Below, in pieces: positions 48,481 through 60,142 of a stretch of DNA of 64,000 bases. Origin of the DNA: Nectonema munidae (lineage: Eukaryota; Nematomorpha; Nectonematoida; Nectonematidae). Below the pieces are notes generated by a model. That model did not search any database. It saw nothing but the letters and a program-made list of their open reading frames with translations, and was not told the DNA's origin. The DNA is taken from the NCBI GenBank assembly GCA_030549495.1, contig JAUIRK010000110.1, forward strand, positions 248,001 to 312,000. The letters are read 5' to 3'. Numbering within the stretch: the stretch's first letter is position 1; the number at the start of each line of letters is the position of its first letter. Both the position numbers and the translations under genes were made by a program.

Positions 48481-48893
48481 AAATATTAATTCCCAAATAA
48501 CTATTGAAAAAAATTTCTTGACTTGATAAAATTAAAGTTTTCAAATGTTACAAAATGTAGCAAACTTAGTGTTAAAAATTAAGTGACTTTTGTTGAAAAA
48601 AATTCTTAGCGCGAGTCTAACAATATTCATTGATATAAAATTGTAACGATTGAAAACTATTTTAATTTAACTCTAACTGCAAATTAGACAGAAGCAGTGA
48701 TGTAACCAAAAAAAAGTTGATAGAAGGGGCACAATTTAAAAACAAAAAACTTGCGCAACATTATTTATACTTTCTTGATCCTTTCATTGGAGAAATTTTC
48801 AAAAACTGATATCGCATAAGATGCATGGGAGCACCATGCGGTACATAGAAGTGTGGGCACGGCCCCTCATGCCCCAGCCTAGCTACGTCACTG
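48481..48893. repeat. Dispersed repeat carrying a MITE, copy 1 (second copy at 51460)
   Basis: About 400 bp matches 51460-51858 in the same orientation with few differences. It includes a hAT-type MITE at 48695-48893 (CAGTGATGTAACC to GCTACGTCACTG) flanked by GACAGAAG and GAGAGAAG, 7 of 8 alike. Because both copies share sequence to the left of the MITE, the larger repeat moved or was duplicated after the MITE entered. Confidence 0.8.
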
Positions 48894-50156
48894 GAGAGAA
48901 GAGAGCTGAATGAGATAGGAGAGCTTAACAAGAAAAGAGGGCTTGAATGAAAGAAGAGAGCTTGACTGAATGATTGAGTTTTAGCAGAGAAAGCGGAAGA
49001 GAAAAATAGAGGAGAGAGAAAGAGAAATCGAATCACTGTGACAGAAGATGAGAAAATCTAGTGGATATCAACATATGTTTGCTCAAAAAATACTATAAAG
49101 AGGAGACACTGTGATAAACATGCGGTTGTAGGAGAAACACTGAACACGGAGAAAACTGCAATTTTTAATTCTTTGATGTCGCCGCTTACTCTATCATATC
49201 AGATCTCATAAAGCTTTGCCACTATTTCTTAGAGAATTCATTTTCCTCATCACTTCACGTTGCTGCACAAATACTTATTGTTACACGCCACTACCATATC
49301 TTCTATCGCTTGCATTTTTTATTGCAAATGCGTATATCCATCATCACATCACTTTTACAATTATGCATTTAGTAGAATGAAGTATTGAGCTTTTACAGAT
49401 GTTTATAATGTTTTGATTAGTATTAAACTAAATTTTATACTAAACTGTTTAATAATTTTTATCATTTTTGTTTTTTCCAGTTTATCCAATGATCTTTTTT
49501 ATGAATGAAAAGATAACTTTAGGTTTTTACATTAGTATGTTTCTATCTAGTATAGTAGTCACTATACGTACATAAATTTAAATTTAGGTGCAAAATAAGC
49601 ATTTCTAACTGAGTTTATATTTTATTGAATAAAGATAAAAACATTATAATTAACTTTTTTAAATAGTAAATCTATTCAGAATTTACTACTACTTTTGATT
49701 TTTCAAATTAACAGAATATCATGATCAAAATTAAAAACTTTATGTACTTGCTTTATTTTATAAAAAGACTCAATGTGACACTTGTTCATTGTAAAAATAG
49801 TACAATGATGTCTATAAAACTTTAATAAAAATTAAGTCAAAATATCAACAAGAATCAGAAAGGATGATGGTAGGGTAGTTAAGTTAAAATATTAAAGGTA
49901 TGCGCAAGAAGTGAGTAAAGTTATAATGTTAAACATATGATAGTGAAGTGATGAAGAAAATAAATAGTAGCTTTGCTATGATCGAGGAAGCGACAACATC
50001 AAAAAAAGAAAAATGACAGTTTTTTCTCCGTGTTCAGTGCTTCTCCGTTTACCTTTGATTCGAAAGTCTGCATTCTCTATTTTATTTTCTTATCTTACAT
50101 TATTATCGTGTATTCGAATGGTCATTACATCATACAATGCGATCATCATACATGTT
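48894..50156. other. TWNK intron sequence, nothing recognised
   Basis: AT-rich with an AGAG-rich patch near 48894-49030. No domain or termini seen. Confidence 0.3.
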
Positions 50157-50164
50157 TTATAAAC

Positions 50165-50748
50165 GGTTCCTAGTCAAAACGGCCAAAAACCAAAACGGCC
50201 AAAAACCAAAACGGCCAAAACCAAAACAGCCAAAAACTAAAACGGCCAAAACCAAAACAGCCAAAAACCAAAACGGCGAAAACCAAAATGGCCAAAACCA
50301 ACAATCAAAGTCAAAATTATATCATAAACAAGGGATGCGAAAACTCAAAAAATAATTAGGACTTTTCAATACTCATTTATCATAAAATATATTTTTTTTA
50401 AGATAAGGTATTTAATAGTTATAAGTTACGTAGTATATTTAATCGGTAAAAAGAATATAAAATGATTGAAAAAATTATTCTAATACTCTCAAATATGTAT
50501 CAAGTTAAGACAAAAATATCATTTATTTAGATGAATTTTTAGTAAAATAATTTTACATTACAAAATTTAAAAATCAAAAAAAAAGACGAAATACAAGTTA
50601 GGATATTAAAAAGGCTGCTAAAAAATCAATCAACAAAACAGAAAAATTTTAAATAATATTTATTATAGTTTGTATACGTTTGAACCTTTTTATTTTTTGT
50701 CATTTTGGTTTTGGCCGTTTTGATTTTTGGACGTTTTAACCAGGCACC
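50165..50748. mobile_element. MITE with GG termini and perfect 8-bp target duplication
   Basis: TTATAAAC flanks both sides (50157-50164 and 50749-50756). The left end GGTTCCTAGTCAAAACGGCC and the inverse of the right end, GGTGCCTGGTTAAAACGTCC, are clearly related. The left subterminal part is a run of short units based on AAAACGGCCAAAAACC (to about 50300), mirrored by one or two units at the right. The parent superfamily is unknown. The open frame across it is repeat-derived. Confidence 0.9.
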
Positions 50749-51023
50749 TTATAAACAAGCAGCAACTCTTACTTATATAATATTATGGGGGCGGGGGCGA
50801 AGGTCATTTTCGCCCACGCCAAGGATGTGCGCTGTAATTACAAAATTTTTTTTTAAATGAAACTACTTTCAAAGAAGGAACTTTTATCCACATTTAACAA
50901 ATATAAGATTCATTTTTGCTTTCGCGAAAAAAAATTCCCCCCTTTTTTTAAAATAAATTTTAGAAAAGAGAAAATTTCCCCCATTTTAAAGAATTCAAAT
51001 TATATTAGTCTTTTTAACTTTAT

Positions 51024-51386
51024 TTATAAGAAATAAAAAGCTAAATAAATAACACAAAAGAAAAAATTGTTTTTTGCTAGAAACATTAAATTTAGAAATT
51101 TATGATTTTTCGAAGTTCCATGCAATTCTTCCATAATTTTAATGACTCGCTCGGCATTTTGATTACACCTCGGGATATCAATTTTCGACTTCTCAAGATT
51201 CCAATGCCTTTTTAAACAATTGATTGCTTTTTTGCATTCTATAATTTGTAAAGCCTTTAACAAACTACTAAAAGTGCTTTCTTTGTAGTATTGATTTGCA
51301 AACCAAGCCTCGGCCCACTCATAACAAATAAAATCACACCCTGCTTCAAACATCTTACGCTTTTCCTCCAGAAGAAAAAAAGCCAT
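51024..51386 (-). CDS. Unassigned 120-codon frame
   Basis: This open frame starts MAFFLLEEKRKMFEAGCDFI and continues with AEAWFANQYYKESTFSSLLK. It matches no family I know. It lies antisense in a TWNK intron beside repeats, so a transposon fragment is more likely than a host gene. No splice context is evident. Confidence 0.25.
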   Translation of the reverse strand: MAFFLLEEKRKMFEAGCDFICYEWAEAWFANQYYKESTFSSLLKALQIIECKKAINCLKRHWNLEKSKIDIPRCNQNAERVIKIMEELHGTSKNHKFLNLMFLAKNNFFFCVIYLAFYFL

Positions 51387-51459
51387 AACAACGTACTGTA
51401 GTTAACCTTATAACTTAGGGTCTATATTAAATACTACCTTGAAAGCGAATATATAGTCA

Positions 51460-51870
51460 AAATATTTATTCCCAAATAGCTATTGAAAAAAAATTTCTTG
51501 CATTGAAAAAATTAAAGTTTTCAAATGTTACAAAATGTAACAGACGTAGTGATAAAGATTAAGTGACCTTTTTTGAAAAAAAATTCTTAGCGCGAGTCTA
51601 ACAATATTCATTGATATAAAATTGTAACGATTGAAAACTATTTTAATTTAACTCTAAATGCAAATTAGACAGAAGCAGTGGTGTAGCGAAAAAAAAGTTG
51701 ATAGAAGGGGCACAATTTAAAAACAAAAAACTTGCGCAACATTATTTATACTTTCTTGATCCTTTCATTGGAGAAATTTTCAAAAACTGATATCGCATAA
51801 GATGCATGGGGGCACCATGCGGTACATAGGAGTGTGGGCACGGCCCCTCATGCCCCACTCATCTACTCGA
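51460..51870. repeat. Dispersed repeat carrying a MITE, copy 2
   Basis: It repeats 48481-48880 in the same orientation, 2979 bp downstream. Its MITE starts CAGTGGTGTAGCG at 51676, but the right terminus is lost: the sequence departs after CCCCACTCATCTAC near 51865. Confidence 0.8.
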
Positions 51871-52987
51871 GAGGTTGGACACAGAAGACAGCCCCTCAAA
51901 ATTTTTGATCACTTCTTTTTCATATAAAAATACCTTTTCACATCAAAAGTATGAAGACATGAGATAACGCTTCCTCATTTTATTGCCTACAATAAAAATT
52001 AATTAGGCATCTATGCTTTGATATAATGGCAATGGCTAGACAATTTTATAATGTCTTTGAATGTAAAATCTTTGAATGAAATATTCCTATAAAATTGAAG
52101 AGAACACCAATAATATCATTTAACCACTAAAATATGATAGTAGTCAATTTTTTTCCTCCTGAAGTGTAAAAATTCTTGTTTTAATGCACACTTGGTAAAC
52201 TGGATTTACCCCAGAAAAAAACGAATATCAAAAAATTGAGATCTTTTTTACCCAAAGAGCTCTATTTCTTTACATTATTTATTGTATACCTTTTGAAAAT
52301 ATTAAAAAAGTTTCCTGAAATTGAAATATCGGAATTTAAAAAAGTACAAAATAATGTTTAAAAACAAAACAATATAATCAAATATCTTGTAAAATACTTA
52401 AATTATTGAATTTTAAGTTTAACTTCGAGTGTAGAAAAATATATTGTAGGTGCTTTTAAAAATTTGCTAACAAGTTAAGAAGAATACGTTTTTTTAATAA
52501 AACAAGTCAAAACGTTTATTCTTTACTGATATGTTTTTTATACAAACTTGGCATTGAAAGTATAGCAGATTAATATTTATGCCAAATTGCATCAAAGTTT
52601 AAAATTTTAATTAAAAAAAGAACAGTTTCCGATGAGAATGATAGGTTTAAAAAAAGTCTAATAAGCATTTATTTGATGTCTAAGAAAAAAGTTTTCTAAT
52701 TTTCTCTACATTCTTGAGTTGATTATAATTTTGGAGGTGATCACTTTGTTATTTTTTTGATATTTTTGAAATTTCATTTAATTTGTATTCAATACCCTAA
52801 TTCTTAATTAAGAGGAGGTATGCAAATTTTTATTAAAAATTCTCATTTTTATGTGTAGAGGTCTGGCAAACGCTATATTTTTTTTATTCTTTTCGTTGTT
52901 TATGTTGTTTGCCGAGGTCTTTGCCAGACAAGTGATTATGTTTTATTCACTTTATTTTAATTGATTTAATTCTTTTTTTTGTAATAG
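51871..52987. other. TWNK intron sequence with a small inverted repeat
   Basis: Mostly AT-rich. GTCTGGCAAA at 52861-52870 pairs with TTTGCCAGAC at 52920-52929 around a T-rich loop, possibly a tiny MITE. The stretch ends in the acceptor of TWNK exon D. Confidence 0.4.
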
Positions 52988-53157
52988 GAGATTTCTGACA
53001 AAACAATTCAGCACTTTCAGATGAGATATGATGAGAATTCAAATTCTTTGCTGATTCCCCTGTTCAATTTCAATGAAGTTGTTGGAGTTAAAGCCATCAA
53101 TTTGGGATATGATTTATCTGTTCCGGAAGAGTTTACTTCTGAATATTTTAACTTTAA
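52988..53157 (+). CDS. TWNK: Twinkle mitochondrial DNA helicase, exon D
   Basis: It lies between the acceptor TTTGTAATAG (ends 52987) and the donor GTAAGT (53158). Phase 0 in, two bases out. It reads EISDKTIQHFQMRYDENSNS, then LLIPLFNFNEVVGVKAINLG and YDLSVPEEFTSEYFNF. This matches human TWNK VTDDTLKRFSVRY...LVFPWF...LRGLKLLE, the entry to the TOPRIM-like fold. It follows a 7275-bp intron packed with MITEs. Confidence 0.9.
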
Positions 53158-53997
53158 GTAAGTATAAATTTATATGAGAATTTGTAAAGATGCAAACCGA
53201 GTCTCAAAAATCGCGAAGAGTTTTTTGGAAAAGTTTTTGACTGTCATTAGCTACCAACAAAAATTTGAAAATTTAGTTCATTCAAATAAAGTTTTTTACC
53301 GAATTGTCAGAGCCAACCAAATTAAAGAGTTTCACTAGAACTCCAATTTATGAGATAAAGTTAAAATTTTGATATATAGAAATTATTTTATTTTTAGCCA
53401 AACTTGATACAGCGGTAACGTTGTCTAATTCCTCATAGCAGTCCACCATGAATGTAGCGTTGATTATTTCAACACTTTTTTGCCCGGTTGTCTCCTCAGT
53501 TTTATCAAATCAAATCGAACACGGGGCAAACTTTACGCTGATAAAGTATCAAAATAAATACGCCTGAAAATTTAGCAATATGTGATTGAATAAATATTTA
53601 AAATTACAATGCTCTTTACACCGCTCTCTCCCTTTTGTTATTATATCAAATGATAGATTGAGCCAATTTTAACACAGAAATACTAAGGAAGTGGCAGTAA
53701 TATGTAATTGATTATAGTGATTACAATTATGAGGGCTTATTGGATGCCTTCATCCATTTGAGGGTTCGCAAGATAGTGACTAAACATATGAGGGCTTGTT
53801 TCCAACCTCTTAAGGTTATGGAAGATATCAAAGCATATGACATGGGTTTTCAAAGCTCAATATATGAAATTAGTTCATATTTTATAAACCATCTTTTAAT
53901 AAAGTTTTATAACCAACGAATAAAATGGAAGTTTTAATTAATTTTTAATTGTAAGCATGCATTACAAAGTTTTTTTAACTGTTTCTTATATGATGAT
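53158..53997. other. TWNK intron sequence, nothing recognised
   Basis: A 65-codon frame at 53740-53937 has no known domain. TATGAGGGCTT occurs twice (53729 and 53788). No termini seen apart from the hAT beginning at 53998. Confidence 0.3.
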
Positions 53998-55558
53998 TAG
54001 GGCGAATTTTTTTTGACCTAATAAATTTAAAATTTTAGACTTTACATTTTTGACTTTGACAAAATTTGAAGAAGAAATTTTTTTTATAAATCTTCAAAAG
54101 TATTATTTGCAGATATTGCATTGAAATAACATATTATATATTTAGAAACATTTTCAGGTTTGAAATTTCTGTCCTTAGTTAAAAAAAATTTTGTCAAAGA
54201 AAATGAACGTTCTACTGCCGTAGAAGTGGCCTGACAATTTTGCAAAAAAAGTAGGTTTATGGAGATATTTCTTTTTTTTGGAGGTTCATGATGTCTAAAA
54301 TTTCATTATTTTGAAAACTTTTGTCAATATATTTTTTCAATCCACACTCGCTTTTTTCAAACTTTACATCTAAATATCTTTGATAAGCAATTTTTATAGA
54401 AAACTTTGTTGAAAGGGATTTTTTTACTATTTCACAAAGTTGAAAGTAGTTGGACTTTATGTCAAATAAGCTTCTGGCTAAACCCTCATCATTAACAGCT
54501 TCACTTGCTCTCTAACAAAAATACTTTCGTCGTTTTCAATTCTATTGATTATTTCTTTGATTGCTGGCAAGTTTTTTGAATAATAATTTGCTGCTTTTGC
54601 CCAGCTTGCCCATCTTCGGACACGGAGGAAACCCAATTCATTTGAAGAATTTTTTTCTGAATTTGTTTTTACAAGTGAGCAGTTTTACAGAGCGAATCAA
54701 CTCATCTACATTTTTGTAGAATGACTTCACTTTCATAGCACAATTATGCAATAAATGTGCAACACATGTCATATGGAACATATTCGGAAAAAAAGCTTCA
54801 AAGATTTTGCAGCAGAAATGTTATACTTTGCAGCTTCTGAAAAAAAAGAAGAAAATTTTCTCTTTCGACTTCAAATTTTTTGAGAATATCATCAACTAAA
54901 TGGGAAACTTTACTTGAATTTAAATGTTCCTCCAGTAATTTGCAGTCTACAAGCCAAGTAAGCTCGGGTTTTTCAACATCCCCAATCAAAGCATTTACTA
55001 TAATTTTTGATGAAACTTCAATCTCGTCTATAATCAGAAAAACCTTTTTTAAAAGAGAAAATTTTTGATTTCTAACAGTTTTTCTTCAGTGATTTCATCG
55101 ACAATTGATCTACTTTGTCTAACAGAAGGAAGCGCATAACCCATATGAGTAAATAAATTGCTCATATTTGGGTGGCAAAGCTTATGCAAAGGGATGCTTG
55201 CTTCTAAAAATGCCCCTACTACTTTTTTTGAAAACTCTTCTTTTACAAGATTGATGTAGGTGCTGACACTTTGGTTTTGATTACAGCATTCTATTAAGCT
55301 ATTATGTTTTTTTCCTTCTCTATGTTTTTCAACAAAAATTTTTTAATTAAAATATTTAAATATACATAAACTTCATAGATTTACAAAAATATTTTACCTT
55401 ACAAAAAGAGGTTTAATCTTGAGTATTGTTCTCCATTTTTTTATTTTGATTTTGTAATAGAATAGATTGTAGTTAAAGAAATAAAAAACATTTTAAAGAC
55501 TATATATAGTTTTTTGACTTTATTGACTTTATGTATAATTTTTTACTTTATTGTCCTA
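53998..55558 (-). mobile_element. hAT relic of the same family as 57385-60142
   Basis: It starts TAGGGCGAATT (53998) and ends near TTGTCCTA (55558), degraded versions of the TAGGGC termini of the sister copy. The minus strand carries the same transposase in the same order. ELTWLVDCKLLEEHLNSSKV at 54900-54960 matches the sister's KSWLVTCRPLDENINSKK. The CxHxxHNCAMK-like block lies near 54740 and the ...RWASWA... block near 54600. Many frameshifts. The target duplication was not found. Confidence 0.7.
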
Positions 55559-56249
55559 ACAAAAACTTTATAAAACTCACATATATACTTGAAATCTACT
55601 CAAAAGTATTTTTTTGGGCAGAAAAAAATATTAAGGAAATGTTTTGACTTTTACCCGCGCTAATGATGATCTATATATAAAAAACGTCGAACGTTTTTTT
55701 TAAATTAAACTCTAATGCTGTTGAACATTAAGATACAAAACTAATAAAAAATAAATTAAAAGTTTAAACAAGAATAATAATAGTCTAACAAACTTATTTA
55801 CTAACTAGCCTATGCTAGTATAACTAACGCAAAACTAAATAATTAAAAATAATAAATGTATATATTAAAAAGAAATTTTGAACAAGAGGATACATTTGAG
55901 CTCAAAATTGAAAAGATGTTTTCTGTGTGTGCAACAATTTGATATAAAGGCTTTTTAAACCAAAAATATTCAAAAAAAGAGATGCGAGGTTCTATTTATT
56001 ATCAAAGAGATATCTTAAAATTTGCATATATTGAACAAGGGCGCACATCCTAAAAATTTGGGAGGCGCGAACTTTTTTTTATAATTTTCAAGATTTATTA
56101 TAAAAGAATTTTGTCAAATGAACACACCACCATTATTTATTACCCGGCATTATACTTGCACTGTAAGCTCTCAATCCCACCACAATTGCACAGATTTTAT
56201 GAAATCAAATTACCTTGTTTGTAATTCTGATTGCATCAACCTTCTAGCT
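55559..56249. other. TWNK intron sequence with a solitary transposon end
   Basis: AT-rich. CAAGGGCGCACATCC at 56036-56050 matches the termini at 46242 and 50834 (inverse), followed by TTGGGAGGCGCG. No partner end seen. Confidence 0.45.
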
Positions 56250-56441
56250 CAGTGGTTTTCAAACTAGAGTCCGCGTGCCGAGAAGAAGTTCCACGGGGAT
56301 CGAGAAGGGAGCACTGAGTGAATCCTATTTCGAAAAATATTGCACCCATATTGGGTCATTTGCCATTTTTGCCAATAAATCACATTTAAAAAGAATAAAT
56401 AAGCTGGTCTTTGAATTGAGTTTTGATTGAGAATTGATCTA
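56250..56441. mobile_element. hAT-type end abutting the Tigger 3' side
   Basis: CAGTGGTTTTCAAACTAGAG at 56250 with the following CCGCGTGCCG is a typical hAT terminus. The other end is not visible. It sits where the 3' end of the Tigger should be, so that end was replaced or truncated. Confidence 0.5.
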
Positions 56442-57283
56442 CTAATCCTGTAATGCAAGACGTCGGACTTCTTTATGAGATCTCTTGCTCCATTGGCTAA
56501 TAATATGCTTCAGCTGACGTTTCCTGAACTTTAGTTTGGTCGCTTGAATGATGCCCTGCTCCATGGGCTGAGTGATGGAAGTGGTGTTGGGAGGCAGAAA
56601 AAGTTGCTTAATGTTCTTCAGATGAAGTTGAGGATGGCACGGAGCATTCTCCAGGATCATGAGAATGTTTCTTTTTTGTCGACCCATCTTAACATCCAGC
56701 TTACGCATGTATACTTCGAAGAGGTTACTTGTAATCCATGCCCGCTTGTTGGCGTGATAGTCCACTTCGAGGTCATTCCTATTGATTCGTCCAAAGCAAC
56801 GTGGCTTCATTGACTTGCCAATAACCATCAACTGTTCTTTGTCTCCAGCGGCATTTGCGCATAACATGACAGTGATGAGCTCTTTTGACCTCTTTCCTCC
56901 CGAGCAATCGGCAACTTTTAAGATGAAGCGTTGAGTCAAATGACGCTTTAAAGAAAAGACCCGTCTCATCCATGTTCGTAGCTTGCGCAAAGTTCTGGTA
57001 ATTTGGATATTCACTCAGTGATAACAGCATTGTCCACTCCACCACTCTCTCCATTCATCTTGCCAAAAACAATATTGTAACGTCGCCGAAATGCCTCTAA
57101 CCATCCGTTGAAAGCTTTGAAGTTCTTCAGGTCAAGTTCAACTGCGAGTGTTTGAGCCTTCTCTTGCAAATGCGGTCCACTAACGGGCAGTACACGTGCT
57201 GTTGTGTCCTTAAACCACTCGTAAAGTACGATGTTTAGTTCAACGAAAGAGATGCTGATTGAGAATGAAATAAATTTACGCAT
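56442..57283 (-). pseudogene. Tigger/pogo transposase, broken
   Basis: From 57283 downward the minus strand reads a CENP-B-type HTH (LYEWFKDTTARVLPVSGPHL, then FNGWLEAFRRRYNIVF). The DDE domain follows: NMDETGLFFKA (first catalytic Asp, near 56965), GGKRSKELITVMLCANAAGD and GKSMKPRCFGRINRNDLEVD. Then come MILENAPCHPQLHL near 56650 and ITQPMEQGIIQA near 56560, ending LALQD at 56442-56444. Tiggers normally have Asp in LDNAPxHP and in PxDQGI; this copy has Glu at both. The first HTH is not visible and about two frameshifts separate the parts. The region between the HTH and the 5' terminus is split by the hAT at 57385-60142. Confidence 0.85.
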
Positions 57284-57384
57284 GATTCATGACTTTCTTT
57301 TGACAGCTCTCACAAGTGAACTGACAAGACTAGTTTTGACAGGTTTATTGAATATAGATTGGTACGTGATTCATAAGTCATAAC

Positions 57385-60142
57385 TAGGGCAAACAGAAAT
57401 TGACCTATAAATTATTAAAAAATTGACTTTTAGAAAAAAAAAGACTTTTTGAGAGAAAAAATTGACCTAAAATTTTTACCTTTTAATTTTTAATAAAGAT
57501 AGTTGATGCAATGAAAAAAACTTTATTATGCAAGATAAAATTAATAGTCTGAAGAATTAAAGTAAAATAAAAAATAATAACATTTTGAGGTAAAAAATTA
57601 CGATCTTTAGCCAGCAGTTTTTTCAGCATTGAAAAAGATCTTTCAACAGAGCATGTTGTTGCAGGGCAGTTCTGCAGCTTCAAGTATATGCTTGGAGATA
57701 TTTCTCGGTTACTCATTTCTACAATTTTTTTCAAGTCATTCTTTTCTATTCTTTTGTCCAGATATGGTCGAATTTTGCAATCATCTTTGTCAAATGATAA
57801 TGACTTAATAACATCATAGGCATTTTGTACTGTAAAAGTCGTCGATTCAATTTTTTCTATGTTTCCAGCAAGCTTCATATAATTTTGTTTAATTTTTATT
57901 AACTGAGCAAAATGTCATCATTTTCAGCACTCTTTTTAGCCCTTTTGACCAAAATCCCATCCTCATCTTCAAATTCGCTCACAATTTTCCTCACAAGAAG
58001 TAAGTTGTTGCAGTAATAATCAGCTGCATTAAGCCAACTTGCCCATCTGGTTACTATTGGCGCTAGAGGATATCCTATTTTTTTGAAAAGAGCTTTTCTG
58101 CTTTTATTTTTAATCGTTGCCATTTTCAGAGTGCTTATTAGCTCGGCAACTTCTTTAAAAAAAGATTTGACTCGCATTGCGCAATTGTGTAGTAGATGGG
58201 GGGTGCATGTGACGTGAAAAAGATTAGGGTAAATGTGTTTCAGTTCATCACCCGTCACGATATTGTAGCTCGCAGCATCTGCCAGAGGTAGGAGAAAATG
58301 ATTTTTTGATACTTGAAAGTTTTTCAAGACATCATCTACAATTTTTTGGAATTAATATTTTCATCCAATGGTCTACAAGTAACTAGCCAAGATTTCCCAG
58401 GTTCATCAGCAATGCCAATTAAAACATCAACATAACTTATATCTTTAACAATGCTTTCATCGACAATAAGAAAAACTTCCTTATTTTGTCTTTTATTTTA
58501 TTCATTAGTTCAAAAGATAGATCAGAAACTATGCTGCGGCTGGTAGAAACAGAAGGGAGTGAGCATAAAAAGACTTTTTATTGAAGGATGCCAAAGTTTG
58601 TGCAATGGAATATTAACAATTTTTTTTGAAAATATTTAGTCTCCTGTTTCTAAATACTTTCGTATTTGATTATTTGATGAGGATGATTGAGATAGATAGT
58701 TTTGATGTTTTTTTATAACTTTGATGATTTTCAACAAAGAAGTTCTTTTCATGCTTTACAATAACATTACAAATTTTGCAAAGCAATTCATTTGAATGGG
58801 AAATGGTAAACTCTAGAGGGTATTTTTGTATTATCAATCCAATTTTAGTGGCTTTATTTTTAGCAATTTTAGCCATCAAAAATGTCTTCAATCTTAAAAG
58901 GTATGTTATTCTAATTTAAAATCTGTTCAATGTAAAAAAAATTAGAAAAAATAGTTGAACAAATTATGAAATGATACTCAGGGTCACACAAAAATGAGTA
59001 AACTTTTTTGAGTGAATTTCTAATTTTGAGCGCACCATTTAAAAAATTATAACTAAATTAATACCGAAAAATTCATTTCCAATAATACAAAATCTGTTAT
59101 TTTATTTAGTATGTAAGAAACCTTGATCTTATTATATTAGTCTACTAATAGTTCAAAATTATTATTAAAATTATTGTATACTAAATAATTCAAAATTAAG
59201 AATATAATTATTCATTAAAATGAATTCTAATAAAATTATTAAAGATATATCTATATTTACGAATTACATGTATTTTTTAGTTGTCGGTATAGCATGAGAT
59301 GGCAAAGTATATTTCTATATCTGAACAGATGGTGAGAGAAATCACATCTGAATTGAGAAGCTTATACCACTAGACCATTCGCCGACAAATTTATATGTTC
59401 AGACTGTTATACAATATTAAATAAAAACTATTTATAAGGTATCAAGGTATAAATTCTAGTTACTCAATAGATAGAATAATAATAATGCCATGTTGAGAAT
59501 AAATACTGTTAGAATCACAACATAAAGTAAAAAGATACTTCAAAAAAACAGAGGCCCATGATAACAATCAAAGCAAATAGAATTATATCACCAAGAGACG
59601 TAAATATATTAGTTTAAATCTGTTTCCATCTTTTATTATTTAAATATTTGAAAGCATAAATTTGAATAAATTCAAAGTAAGGAAGAAATCTATTAAAAGT
59701 TGTTAAAATAAAAATTGATTACTAAATAAATTATCTTAATAAAAAGTAAAAAAAATCGCCATTAGTTGAAACATTCTGAAAAATCAGCCATTTTTTTTCA
59801 AATAATTTACTCAATTCTCCATTTTCGCCATTACAACGTTAATAGATAGGATAAAATTATTTACTCATTTTAGTGGGACCGATGATACTGACATAACAAA
59901 AAAGATAGAATGAAATCGATTGAAAAAATTTCAAAAAATAAAATTTTAAATCACTTTTTCTTAATAAATTAGTTTTTTTCATTACATTTCTTTTGTTCTA
60001 CAATGTTTATCTTTCCAACACAAAAATTTAAAAAAGTGACTTTATTGACCTTAAAAAAATTTTTTTTTGCTTTTTTGTTGTCAAAAACCTTAGTGAAGCG
60101 CTTTTTGTGTAATATTTTTATAGATTGACTTTATTCGCCCTA
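57385..60142 (-). mobile_element. hAT transposon inserted in the Tigger, clean 8-bp duplication
   Basis: GTCATAAC lies at 57377-57384 and again at 60143-60150, a perfect 8-bp duplication. The ends are TAGGGCAAACAG and the inverse ATTCGCCCTA. The minus strand encodes a CGGBP1-like finger (LLCKICNVIVKHEK, near 58770) and ISYVDVLIGIADEPGKSWLV near 58430. DELKHIYPNLFHVTCTPHLL, then HNCAMRVKSFF, follow near 58200. VTRWASWLNAADYY lies near 58030, and the dimerisation tail CPATTCSVERSFSMLKKLLA near 57650. Frameshifts separate the pieces, but domain order and both ends are kept, so it is a fairly young, recently inactivated or nearly intact copy of 2758 bp. Confidence 0.88.
59283..59386 (-). repeat. 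tRNA-like relic inside the hAT
   Basis: The minus strand begins GTCGGCGAATGGTCTAGTGG, an acceptor end followed by a very tRNA-like D-arm (TGGTCTAGTGGTATAA), and closes with TACCGAC, able to pair with the start at 5 positions. The middle is about 30 bases too long for a plain tRNA and no T-arm (TTCGA) is present. I read it as a degraded tRNA-derived sequence rather than an active tRNA gene. Confidence 0.35.

Larger units (their letters stand above)
46242..50834. mobile_element. Possible hAT-like element bounded by CAGGGGCGCACATCC ends
   Basis: The left end CAGGGGCGCACATCC (46242) and right end GGATGTGCGCTG (to 50834) are inverted relatives. A third such end is at 56036. Flanks (CTATCTAG and TAATTACA) do not match, so these may be ends of two different copies rather than of one 4.6-kb element. 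The interior is a nest of later MITEs with no transposase that I recognise. Confidence 0.4.

Noticed and set aside
50137-50355. Lys/Pro-rich repeat frame
   Set aside because: Produced by the AAAACGGCC-type subterminal units of a MITE.
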